Below are positions 1 to 5,920 of a stretch of 9,297 nt of DNA, in pieces; the stretch's first letter is position 1, and every line of letters starts with the position of its first letter. The stretch spans positions 1-9,297 of the forward strand of contig JAFWVZ010000181.1 of NCBI GenBank assembly GCA_017523605.1, read 5' to 3'. The position numbers were made by a program, and so were the translations under genes. This DNA comes from Bacillota bacterium (GTDB taxonomy: Bacteria; Bacillota; Clostridia; Peptostreptococcales; Anaerovoracaceae). Under the pieces are notes generated by a model. The model saw only the letters and a list, made by a program, of their open reading frames with translations. It had not been told where the DNA came from and made no database searches.

Positions 1-809
1 CACACTTCTCCGCCCTCTTTGCGGAGGTTCTCCTCCGTGCAGCAGTAGATCTTCCTGCACTGCCTTGCAGCTTCTATTACCTCAGCAATACGGCGGTTGC
101 TGAGGTTTACTACAGCCACGTCGGATCGGTCGAAGAGCATAAGCTTGGAGCGGAAGTAGTCCTCCACGTCCGGATGCTCGGTGCTTCCAATATGATCCTG
201 CCCGAAGCTTACGAACACTCCGTGGCTGAACTTGTAACCGTATACTCTGTCGTACTTAAGAGCCTGCGAGGAGACCTCTATGCCTCCTATCTTTATGCCG
301 CTGGTGCGCATGTTGGCCAGGTGCTCCGTAAGCTCTATTATCTCCGGAGTCGTAAGGTGGCTCTGGAAACGGTTTATTCCGTCGTACGTATCTATGGTGG
401 AAACGAAACCGAAACGGTCCGGTCCGCAGATCTTGCTGTGTTCGAGTATGGCTCTTATGTAATAAAGAGTCGTGGATTTGCCCTTTGTACCGGTGACGCC
501 TATAAGCGCCATGTCCTTCCAAGGATCCTCAAAGAACATATTGGCGAAGATAGCCATTGCCCTTCTTATGTCCTTGCCCTGAGCGTAAGCGATGGCCCCT
601 TTTTCCACCGCCTGCTGCAGGTATTCGGGCTTGAAAGCCACGCCCTTGCACACGAACAGCGTGCCGGGCTTAACGTCTCTGGAATCGCAGGACAGCCATT
701 CTATCTCCTGCTCAAGATCCTCCGCTGCCGGCGTCTGCTTGCCGGGCACCCTGATCTCCGCGTCCAGACCCTCGTTTTTTAGTCTTTCAATGTAATCCCT
801 GAGTTTCAT
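1..809 (-). CDS. murE: MurE-type UDP-MurNAc-tripeptide ligase, N-terminal part (cut by window edge)
   Basis: Cytoplasmic ATP-dependent Mur ligase that adds the third stem-peptide residue to UDP-MurNAc-L-Ala-D-Glu. The gene starts at ATG 807-809 and stays open to the left edge, giving 269 codons of an enzyme usually near 480-500. Visible parts are the N-terminal MurE motif CDSRDVKPGTLFVCKG (residues 41-56), the ATP-binding loop GVTGTKGKSTT (104-114, Lys111), substrate-binding TTPE (153-156), EVSSQAL (178-184), and DHIGSTEHP followed by DYFRSK, whose Lys222 is the likely carbamylated lysine. The TKGK loop and the DHIG..EHP..EDYF stretch resemble, from memory, streptococcal L-lysine-adding MurE more than the diaminopimelate type. 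The motif that decides the substrate lies outside the window. The start is supported by GGAGG (816-820) six bases upstream, inside the preceding gene, which overlaps by 23 bases. The family call is sure; the amino acid added is not. Confidence 0.93.
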   Translation of the reverse strand, partial: MKLRDYIERLKNEGLDAEIRVPGKQTPAAEDLEQEIEWLSCDSRDVKPGTLFVCKGVAFKPEYLQQAVEKGAIAYAQGKDIRRAMAIFANMFFEDPWKDMALIGVTGTKGKSTTLYYIRAILEHSKICGPDRFGFVSTIDTYDGINRFQSHLTTPEIIELTEHLANMRTSGIKIGGIEVSSQALKYDRVYGYKFSHGVFVSFGQDHIGSTEHPDVEDYFRSKLMLFDRSDVAVVNLSNRRIAEVIEAARQCRKIYCCTEENLRKEGGEV

Positions 810-1716
810 CTCTATCCTCCTGTTGATCTTTATATTTAGATTCAAAGCCGGTTATCTCGTATCTGTCTACGCTGTCGGCTATGTATCCTTCGTAAGTAAC
901 GTCTCCGTGCTCCACCACCAGGCTTCCGTTGGCAAGATCGTAGAAGCAGGCGTTGGATGCCAGCATGTATGCTTCCGCCAAAAGCGTAAGCAGCGACAGC
1001 AGCACCACCGCCGGGTTCATGGACGCGGCATCCAGTCTGCTGATAAGGCCCTCCATGTCGTAGAGGCTGTTTGCCGAAATGGTCCCGACCAGCTGCGAGC
1101 GCACTATTCCGGAAGGCAGCGCCGCAAGCACCATCCACGGCACGAAACTGAGCTGCAGAAGCACGAACTTCCCTTTGTTGCCGTTCATAAGCTGTCTGCT
1201 GCGCCTTATGCATTCCATGGGCCTTGTATCCGGCTGCTCCGCCAGCACGAAGAATGCCTGCGAATACTGGATCGCTGCAAGTATTCCCGGTATCAGGAGC
1301 AGTGTTCCCAGAACATAGAACACCGGAGAATACCCGTAGACCGCCAGCGAGAGCGCAAACACGGAGAACATGCAGCGCAGTACTATCAGCAGCATCTCCA
1401 CTACGTAGAGCATCAGGCCGTTTATTATGTAGTTTGCCCTGGACGTAAAGCTGCCCATGCTGTACTCTGCGCTTCCGCGGAACACGTCCAGGAAATACCC
1501 GGTAAGCGCCAGAATAAGCGGTCCGTTTATAAGCAGCGAATATACGCTTATAATGCTGTTTACCGTCTTCGACGCGGACAGGTAGTAAGCAATGTACGCC
1601 GGTCCGTTGACCAGCACCGCGCAGATGAACACCGCCAGAAAGGCTCCCGCCCAATGTCCGCGGAACATCTGCCTTGCTATTTTCCTGATCCTGCTGCAGC
1701 TGAGAGTTACTTTCAT
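787..1716 (-). CDS. DUF975-type integral membrane protein
   Basis: Predicted polytopic membrane protein of 309 residues. About six hydrophobic segments are visible, beginning GAFLAVFICAVLV, SLLINGPLILALTGYFL, GLMLYVVEMLLIVL, PVFYVLGTLLLIPGIL, FVLLQLSFVPWMVLA and NPAVVLLSLLTLLAEAY. The start MKVTLSCSRIRKIARQMFRGHW and the central MNGNKGKFVLLQLSFVPW match what I know of DUF975 proteins, whose N-terminus has a short basic helix before the first membrane segment and which have a GNK..LF.LQLSF.GW-like signature. Biochemical function is unknown for the family. I chose ATG 1714-1716, ten bases after the previous stop, because the longer form starting at 1794 would overlap the upstream gene by 68 bases and add an arginine-rich tail foreign to the family. 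No strong ribosome binding site is visible, so translation may be coupled to the upstream gene. The C-terminal tail is hydrophilic and charged. A role in envelope biogenesis is inferred only from its position between murI and murE. Confidence 0.85.
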   Translation of the reverse strand: MKVTLSCSRIRKIARQMFRGHWAGAFLAVFICAVLVNGPAYIAYYLSASKTVNSIISVYSLLINGPLILALTGYFLDVFRGSAEYSMGSFTSRANYIINGLMLYVVEMLLIVLRCMFSVFALSLAVYGYSPVFYVLGTLLLIPGILAAIQYSQAFFVLAEQPDTRPMECIRRSRQLMNGNKGKFVLLQLSFVPWMVLAALPSGIVRSQLVGTISANSLYDMEGLISRLDAASMNPAVVLLSLLTLLAEAYMLASNACFYDLANGSLVVEHGDVTYEGYIADSVDRYEITGFESKYKDQQEDRDETQGLH

Positions 1717-1726
1717 CTGTGCTTTG

Positions 1727-2302
1727 CTATTCGTTTTCAGCGTTTTCCGGATCTGCTCCGTTCGCGGCATCCTCCGCATCCGGATCCGCCGCAATGTCTA
1801 TCTTGCTGAACTTGCCCAGTCCATACGATGCGTCGTCCAGTTTGAACTCGTCCGTGGAGAGGAACGTAAGATCGTGGGTCTCGCCGCTTATGGCGTCAGA
1901 TCTTGCCTGCAGAAGAGCCTCAAAAACGCTTGCCTTCTCGCCGTCTATCTCCGCTCCGCCGGGCGCCTTGTACCACTCGCGGAACTTGTAGAGCTGCTCC
2001 GCGAAGCTGCGTCTGGCGTCCGCATCGTCTATGTCTTCCGCAAGGTGCATAAGGTTCTCTTCCAGGGAATCCAGAAGCAGCACCAGGTCGTTCTCGTCCT
2101 CCGGCGCGGCGTTGGAAAGATCCTCGAAGTAATTCTCCGCCAGCTCGCCGGCGTTCTCCGGCTTTACTCCGGACAGCGCCATGTAGAACAGGTCGAAGGG
2201 AACGTCCTCGTCCATCTCCATAAGGTCCGCGAACTGCTCGAAGTATTCCATGTCCTCCGGGCCGTCCATCTCCAGCAGTTTGTAGAGTTTTTCCAGTGTC
2301 AT
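1727..2302 (-). CDS. Highly acidic hypothetical protein in the murI-murE operon
   Basis: I do not recognise this 191-residue protein. It is extremely acidic, with about 52 Asp/Glu against about 13 Lys/Arg, and has no signal peptide or membrane segment, so it is probably cytosolic. Residues 1-130 look mostly helical, with amphipathic stretches such as LYKLLEMDGPEDMEYFEQF and LVLLLDSLEENLMHLAEDI. The tail from about residue 170 is low-complexity Asp/Glu/Ala/Asn and probably disordered. No catalytic or metal-binding motif is evident. The start ATG (2300-2302) has AGGAG six bases upstream. The gene lies between murI (41 bases away) and the DUF975 membrane protein (10 bases away) in the same orientation, so it is almost certainly co-transcribed with cell-wall genes. 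An adaptor or regulatory partner of the neighbouring membrane protein is possible but speculative. The tight spacing and binding site make it a real gene. Confidence 0.85.
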   Translation of the reverse strand: MTLEKLYKLLEMDGPEDMEYFEQFADLMEMDEDVPFDLFYMALSGVKPENAGELAENYFEDLSNAAPEDENDLVLLLDSLEENLMHLAEDIDDADARRSFAEQLYKFREWYKAPGGAEIDGEKASVFEALLQARSDAISGETHDLTFLSTDEFKLDDASYGLGKFSKIDIAADPDAEDAANGADPENAENE

Positions 2303-2343
2303 CCTATGCTCCTATCGTAAGGGATCGCGCTTTTGCCCTGCGC

Positions 2344-3144
2344 TTACAGTCTGTGTCTCTCCAGCGAGTAGTCTCCCTTTATTCCCAGACGCTCTATAAC
2401 GTTAAGGAACCTGGGGGAAAGGTCGCTTGCGTAGAACCTGCGCCAACCGGGCCAGTCGCTGGCCAGCATACCTTCTTCCTGCAGCAGCTGCCTGGTCTTT
2501 TTAGCCAGAGCCACGGATGGATCTATTATCCTTAAGTCCGGGAACAGACTCTCTATTTTGTCCCTTATTATCGGATAGTGGGTGCAGCCGAGCACCAGCA
2601 CGTTTATGCCGCATTCGTCCACCATCCTGCCGATGTGGTGCTGTATGGCAGTCTCCATGGTCTTGCTCTCGAAAGCTCCGCTCTCGATCATCGGAACGAA
2701 GTCCGGGCAGGCCTCCGAAAAGACCTTCAGATCCGGGTTATGCTTAGCTATCTCCGTGTTGTACGCGCGGCTGTTTACGGTGACCGGAGTGGCGATAATG
2801 CCTATCCTGTCTTCCGCTGTACACTCAGCCGCTATCTGCTCCGCGCAGGGTTCTATTATTCCCTGGACTATCATTCCCGGGAAGCTTTCCCTAAGATAGT
2901 CCAGCGCCGTAGCCGAACTTGTGTTGCAGGCTGCCACCAGTATCTTGGCACCTGCGTTGATAAGGAACTGCCCTATCTCCCTTGAGAAAGATCTTACCGT
3001 ATCCGGGCTTTTTGAACCGTAGGGCGCCCTTGCCGTATCCCCGAAATATAAGATGCTCTCGGAGGGAAGCACCTCCGAAAAAGCGTTTATACTTGTTAGT
3101 CCGCCTACTCCGGAATCGAATATTCCGATAGGTCTGTCATCCAT
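2344..3144 (-). CDS. murI: Glutamate racemase
   Basis: Converts L-glutamate to D-glutamate in the cytoplasm, supplying the substrate MurD uses for the second stem-peptide residue. The enzyme is cofactor-independent and uses two cysteines. At 266 residues it has normal length. Visible motifs are the substrate-binding GIFDSGVGGLT (7-17), YFGDTARAPYG (33-43), the first catalytic cysteine in AACNTSSA (Cys73) and the second in LGCTHYP (Cys187). The start ATG 3142-3144 is supported by GGAGGAG (3153-3159) eight bases upstream and by the immediate MDDRPIGIFDSG beginning typical of the family. It is the first gene of an operon running on through the acidic protein, the DUF975 protein and murE, driven by the near-consensus promoter at 3173-3201. 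Its linkage with murE supports a peptidoglycan role rather than D-glutamate production for another polymer. The name racE is used for the same family. Confidence 0.97.
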   Translation of the reverse strand: MDDRPIGIFDSGVGGLTSINAFSEVLPSESILYFGDTARAPYGSKSPDTVRSFSREIGQFLINAGAKILVAACNTSSATALDYLRESFPGMIVQGIIEPCAEQIAAECTAEDRIGIIATPVTVNSRAYNTEIAKHNPDLKVFSEACPDFVPMIESGAFESKTMETAIQHHIGRMVDECGINVLVLGCTHYPIIRDKIESLFPDLRIIDPSVALAKKTRQLLQEEGMLASDWPGWRRFYASDLSPRFLNVIERLGIKGDYSLERHRL

Positions 3145-3152
3145 ACTATAGA

Positions 3153-3159
3153 CTCCTCC
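3153..3159 (-). promoter_or_regulatory. Strong ribosome binding site of murI
   Basis: On the minus strand this reads GGAGGAG, eight bases before the murI ATG. It is a near-perfect match to the anti-Shine-Dalgarno sequence and fixes the start of murI at 3144. Confidence 0.85.
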
Positions 3160-3172
3160 ATATTAACAAGAT

Positions 3173-3201
3173 ATTATACCCCGAATAGGCATAAAAGACA
3201 A
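3173..3201 (-). promoter_or_regulatory. Sigma-A type promoter of the murI operon
   Basis: The minus strand reads TTGTCT (3196-3201), a 17-base spacer, then a perfect TATAAT (3173-3178). This is 10 of 12 matches to the housekeeping consensus with ideal spacing. The predicted start of transcription is near 3166, giving a leader of about 20 bases before the murI ATG that holds the ribosome binding site and little else. The promoter lies just past the structured RNA segment at 3228-3400, so murI probably does not need transcription from upstream. Confidence 0.82.
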
Positions 3202-3227
3202 CCGAATCGTACTGTATTACTATTCTT

Positions 3228-3400
3228 TCCGGCGAGGTACGTCTTATTGTATCTCAGCCCACTCCGCGGCTTCACGCCGAGCCTTTTTGAGGCTTTTGAC
3301 CAGTCGGCTCGTACCTGACGGCCTCCTGGAAAAGCCTTAGAAAAAAGTCTCTTCTACCGCTCCGGAGCGCTTCGAAAACACAAGCCGTACTCCCGCCGGA
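3228..3400 (-). ncRNA. Candidate structured RNA, rod-shaped with a central bubble (6S RNA-like)
   Basis: This gene-free segment folds back on itself along its whole length. Pairs seen (plus coordinates): TCCGGCG 3228-3234 with CGCCGGA 3394-3400; GG 3236-3237 with CC 3392-3393; TACG 3238-3241 with CGTA 3386-3389; CTCCGCGG 3262-3269 with CCGC 3357-3360 plus GGAG 3364-3367; GAG 3279-3281 with CTC 3349-3351; CTTTTT 3283-3288 with AAAAAG 3342-3347; GGCTTTT 3291-3297 with AAAAGCC 3330-3336; CCAG 3300-3303 with CTGG 3326-3329. That is about 40 base pairs in a bulged rod with an unpaired bubble near the middle (3270-3278 opposite 3352-3356). Length, closing stem, bubble and terminal stem match 6S RNA, which binds housekeeping RNA polymerase. 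The fold is nearly symmetric, so strand is uncertain. Minus is preferred because a promoter at 3407-3435 would start transcription at the closing stem and because neighbours run that way. A 6S identity is inference; no intrinsic terminator follows on either strand. Confidence 0.45.
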
Positions 3401-3406
3401 TGAAGA

Positions 3407-3435
3407 GTAATATTAACGAACGGCACGGCAATCAA
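3407..3435 (-). promoter_or_regulatory. Possible promoter for the structured RNA
   Basis: The minus strand reads TTGATT (3430-3435), a 17-base spacer, then TATTAC (3407-3412), 8 of 12 matches to consensus. Transcription would begin around 3400-3401, exactly at the first base of the closing stem of the candidate RNA. The -35 element overlaps the T-tract of the pth terminator. A rival plus-strand candidate (AAGACA 3195-3200, 17 bases, TACTAT 3218-3223) scores equally but would start inside the stem. Confidence 0.35.
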
Positions 3436-3461
3436 AAACACCGGGAGGTAATACCCGGTGT
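3433..3461 (-). terminator. Intrinsic terminator after pth
   Basis: On the minus strand ACACCGGG (3454-3461) pairs perfectly with CCCGGTGT (3438-3445) around an eight-base loop, and a run of T follows (the plus strand reads CAAAAA at 3433-3438). This is a classic Rho-independent terminator about 25 bases past the pth stop codon. It ends the gltX-to-pth transcript. The A-run precedes the hairpin on the plus strand, so it would not work well in the other direction. Confidence 0.88.
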
Positions 3462-3485
3462 CTGTACTATACTGTTTGTGCGTTA

Positions 3486-4049
3486 TTACGGCAGGCCGTT
3501 GAAGCGCTGCATGGCTTCTTCCACACCGTGCTCCACGAATACCGCGCAGGCGTCAGCGGCCCTAAGGCACGCCATGCCAAGCACAGGCCTTTCCTCGTCT
3601 GTCCAGCGGCCTATAACGAAGCGGTCCAGAGGTATGTCCCCGTGCGGACCCAGGCCTATGCGCACCCTTGCGAAATCGTCCTTCTGGAGCTGGTAGATGA
3701 CGGACCTCATTCCGTTGTGAGTGCCGGCGCTTCCTCCTCGTCTTACGCGGGTGCGGCCGAGCGGCAGATCTATGTCGTCGTAGACCACCAGCAGCTTGTC
3801 CATTGGGATCTTGAAGTAATCCACCAGCGGACGGACCGCCTCGCCGGAAAGGTTCATGTAGGTCTGAGGCTTTACGAGCAGCACCTTTTCTCCCCCGATC
3901 GTCCCTTCGCCGTACAGGGCTTTGAATTTCAGCTTGTTCAGGGGTATGTTAAACCTGTCCGACAGAATGTCTATCGTGACGAAGCCCATGTTATGCCTTG
4001 TTTTCTCGTAAAGTCTGCCCGGATTGCCCAGGCCGCAGATCATGTACAT
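3486..4049 (-). CDS. pth: Peptidyl-tRNA hydrolase
   Basis: Cytoplasmic esterase that frees tRNA from peptidyl-tRNAs dropped by stalled ribosomes. The 187 residues are the usual length. Visible motifs are the N-terminal GLGNPG (6-11), the catalytic histidine in TRHNMGF (His19, Asn20), the substrate-binding asparagine in YMNLSG (Asn66), the acidic VYDDIDLPLG (Asp91 corresponding to E. coli Asp93), and GTHNGMRS (His111, Asn112), followed by RVRIGLGPH. The start ATG 4047-4049 has GGAG five bases upstream and begins just before GLGNPG, as in other Pth proteins. A second ATG two codons later is possible but less well placed. pth follows prs by 75 bases in the order known from the Bacillus prs-ctc-pth region, here without ctc, and is the last gene before the terminator at 3433-3461. 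Confidence 0.97.
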   Translation of the reverse strand: MYMICGLGNPGRLYEKTRHNMGFVTIDILSDRFNIPLNKLKFKALYGEGTIGGEKVLLVKPQTYMNLSGEAVRPLVDYFKIPMDKLLVVYDDIDLPLGRTRVRRGGSAGTHNGMRSVIYQLQKDDFARVRIGLGPHGDIPLDRFVIGRWTDEERPVLGMACLRAADACAVFVEHGVEEAMQRFNGLP

Positions 4050-4124
4050 GCCTACTCCGTGATCGGGATGCCATTCTATTGCGCAGTGCGGTTTACCTGA
4101 CGGTTGCCTTTACGCAGCCTGAAA

Positions 4125-5075
4125 TTACTTGTTGAACAGCGCGCTTACAGGTTCGTTGCTGAATACCCTTCTTATCGCTTCCGCAAACAGCGGGGCTACG
4201 GAAAGAACGGTAAACTTATCCAGCTTCTTGTCCTCCGGGATCTCTATGGTGTTCAGGAATACCATCTCCTCTATCGCGGAAGCCTGTATTCTTTCCAGGG
4301 CCGGTCCGGACAGTACGCCGTGGGTGGCGCAGGCCTTTACGCTGCGGGCTCCGCGCTCCTTAAGAGCGTTGGCCGCGTTGCAGATGGTGCCGGCGGTATC
4401 TACCATGTCGTCCACCAGTATGCAGTCCTTGCCCTCTATGTCGCCTATGATGTTCATGATCTCGGAGACGTTGGGCCTGGGACGGCGCTTATCTATGATA
4501 GCGATGGGAACTCCCAGAGGCTGGGCCATGTCCCTGGCGCGCTTTACGGAGCCGTGGTCCGGAGATACGACTACCAGATTGCCGGTGTCGTGGCCCCTGA
4601 AATATTCGGTAAGTATCGGAGAGCCGAGAAGATGATCGGTGGGGATGTTGAAGAATCCCTGGATCTGAGAAGCGTGCAGGTCCATGGTTATTACCCTGTT
4701 GATGCCCGCGATCTGGATGATGTCCGCTACAAGCCTTGCCGTGATGGGGTCTCTGGCTTTTGCGGTACGGTCCTGTCTGCCGTAGCCATAGTAAGGGATG
4801 ACCGCGTTGATCCTGCCTGCGGAAGCACGCTTCATGGCGTCGGCCATTATGCAGAGCTCCATCAGGTTGTCGTTTACGGGGTCGGACGTGGACTGGATAA
4901 TGTAGCAGTCCTTTCCTCTTACGCTCTCGTTGATGTTGATGGCTATCTCACCGTCGGAGAACTTCTTTACCGTGGCGTCGCCGAGCGGTTTACCCAGCTG
5001 CTCGGATATCTCGGCGGCCAGAGTCCTGTTTCCGTTGCAAGTGAAGATCGCGTACTCCTTAAAATTTCCAATCAT
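4125..5075 (-). CDS. prs: Ribose-phosphate pyrophosphokinase (PRPP synthetase, class I)
   Basis: Transfers pyrophosphate from ATP to ribose 5-phosphate to make PRPP, the precursor of purines, pyrimidines, NAD, histidine and tryptophan. The 316 residues match the class I bacterial enzyme. Visible motifs are KKFSDGEI (37-44), the flexible-loop region YGYGRQDRTAKARDPITAR (96-114), the metal- and ATP-binding MDLHASQIQGFF (131-142, His134), SPDHGSVKRAR (171-181), KRRPRPN (196-202) and the ribose 5-phosphate loop LVDDMVDTAGT (220-230). The start ATG 5073-5075 has GAGAGG eight bases upstream. It lies 41 bases after purR in the same orientation, placing the enzyme that makes PRPP beside the repressor that senses PRPP. 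An AT-rich stretch at the purR end could hold a weak internal promoter, but most expression probably comes from read-through. Confidence 0.98.
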   Translation of the reverse strand: MIGNFKEYAIFTCNGNRTLAAEISEQLGKPLGDATVKKFSDGEIAININESVRGKDCYIIQSTSDPVNDNLMELCIMADAMKRASAGRINAVIPYYGYGRQDRTAKARDPITARLVADIIQIAGINRVITMDLHASQIQGFFNIPTDHLLGSPILTEYFRGHDTGNLVVVSPDHGSVKRARDMAQPLGVPIAIIDKRRPRPNVSEIMNIIGDIEGKDCILVDDMVDTAGTICNAANALKERGARSVKACATHGVLSGPALERIQASAIEEMVFLNTIEIPEDKKLDKFTVLSVAPLFAEAIRRVFSNEPVSALFNK

Positions 5076-5116
5076 TTCTTTTGCCTCTCAATAACTGCTA
5101 TCTATGTAATATAAAA

Positions 5117-5920
5117 TTATATTATCAGTTCCGGGTTGACGGAGACCTTGCAGACATCCCCTCCGTCGTCGTAATGGAAGATCGGGAAATAGCTTCCTAT
5201 CTTCTTCTGCTCGTCCTTGCCGGCCACGATAACCACGCCCACGCCTACGGTCCTTGCATCGAACTCCGCAAGCATGTCCTGCATGCCTTTTACGGAACCG
5301 CCGCCGCGCATGAAGTCGTCTATGATTATCGCCCTGCAGCCGGGCTTTATGGCCCTCTTGGAAAGACTCATCTTCTGTATCCTGTCCGCGGAACCGGAGA
5401 AGAAGTTGATGCTTATGGTAGATCCGTCGGACACCTTGGCTTCTCTTCTTACTACTACCAGCGGCAGGTTGAGGAACCTGGCTGTCATCATGGCAACGCC
5501 TATGCCCTTGGTCTCTACGGTAACTACAGCGTCCGCCTCCGTGGCCGCAAAATGCCTTGCAAACACTCTTGCGGCAAGCGTTACGAACACAGGATCCGAC
5601 ATAAGATCCGTGGTATAGATGAACCCGCTGCCTATGCTTCTGTCCGGCTGGGCAAGCATGTTCCCGAAGCGCTTAAGCTCCTCGGAAGACTCTTCCTTGC
5701 TGATGTACGGAACATAGCGCACTCCGCCCTTTGCTCCCGCGGTGGTCTCCACGTAGCCAAGGCCTGCGTCCTCCACGGCCTGCCTTACTATCTGAAGGTC
5801 CTCGGAGACGCTGGATTTAGCGCATCCGAAACGGTCCGCAAAGTAAGCCAGCGGATAATCCTTGTTGGGATTTTCCGTAAGGATCTGCGTTATTATGCAT
5901 GCCCTCTGAGCTCTCTTCAA
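5117..5920 (-). CDS. purR: Purine operon repressor PurR (Bacillus type)
   Basis: DNA-binding repressor of purine synthesis and transport genes that responds to PRPP. It is not related to the LacI-type PurR of E. coli. The 267 residues comprise an N-terminal winged helix-turn-helix (about 1-75, with YFADRFGCAKSSVSEDL at 26-42 and AKGGVRYVP at 63-71) and a C-terminal phosphoribosyltransferase-like domain with VETKGIG (135-141), SINFFSG (170-176), KMSLSKRAIKPG (183-194) and PRPP-binding IIIDDFMRGGGS (198-209). These align closely with B. subtilis PurR as I remember it. The start is TTG (5918-5920), chosen because it overlaps the murC stop as TTGA, has AAAGGAG seven bases upstream inside murC, and gives the MK(F/R)R-like start of the family. 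No matching operator was found in the window. Confidence 0.95.
   Translation of the reverse strand: MKRAQRACIITQILTENPNKDYPLAYFADRFGCAKSSVSEDLQIVRQAVEDAGLGYVETTAGAKGGVRYVPYISKEESSEELKRFGNMLAQPDRSIGSGFIYTTDLMSDPVFVTLAARVFARHFAATEADAVVTVETKGIGVAMMTARFLNLPLVVVRREAKVSDGSTISINFFSGSADRIQKMSLSKRAIKPGCRAIIIDDFMRGGGSVKGMQDMLAEFDARTVGVGVVIVAGKDEQKKIGSYFPIFHYDDGGDVCKVSVNPELII

Noticed and set aside
1717..1794. Longer N-terminus for the DUF975 protein starting at 1794
   Set aside because: The 26 extra residues are an arginine-rich reading of the acidic gene's tail in another frame, overlap that gene by 68 bases, and are not expected for DUF975 proteins.
823..1809. Long plus-strand open frame (328 codons) opposite the DUF975 gene
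   Set aside because: It is antisense to a gene with a clear family match; the product is rich in His, Arg, Gln and Tyr with no recognisable domain. Such frames arise because the real genes seldom use TTA, CTA or TCA codons.
3279..3297. Small hairpin AGCCT-TTTTG-AGGCT followed by TTTT, as a plus-strand terminator
   Set aside because: The stem is only five pairs with a short T-run, no plus-strand gene precedes it, and the same bases are better explained by the long rod structure.
3145..3400. T-box or other riboswitch leader for murI
   Set aside because: I found no T-box bulge sequence and no terminator hairpin before murI; a strong promoter lies between the structured segment and murI, so the segment is not needed as a leader.
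3202..3485. SRP RNA, RNase P RNA or tmRNA in the gap
   Set aside because: None of the conserved motifs I know for these (for example the SRP GGAAG/AGCA hairpin or the RNase P ACAGAAA-type core) is visible on either strand, and the single long rod fits none of them well.
3400..3696. Plus-strand open frame of 98 codons starting in the pth-murI gap
   Set aside because: It runs through the pth terminator and then antisense into pth, has no good ribosome binding site, and reads as noise.
4104..5114. Long plus-strand open frame (336 codons) opposite prs
   Set aside because: It mirrors prs over its full length, has no domain, and owes its length to the codon bias of prs.
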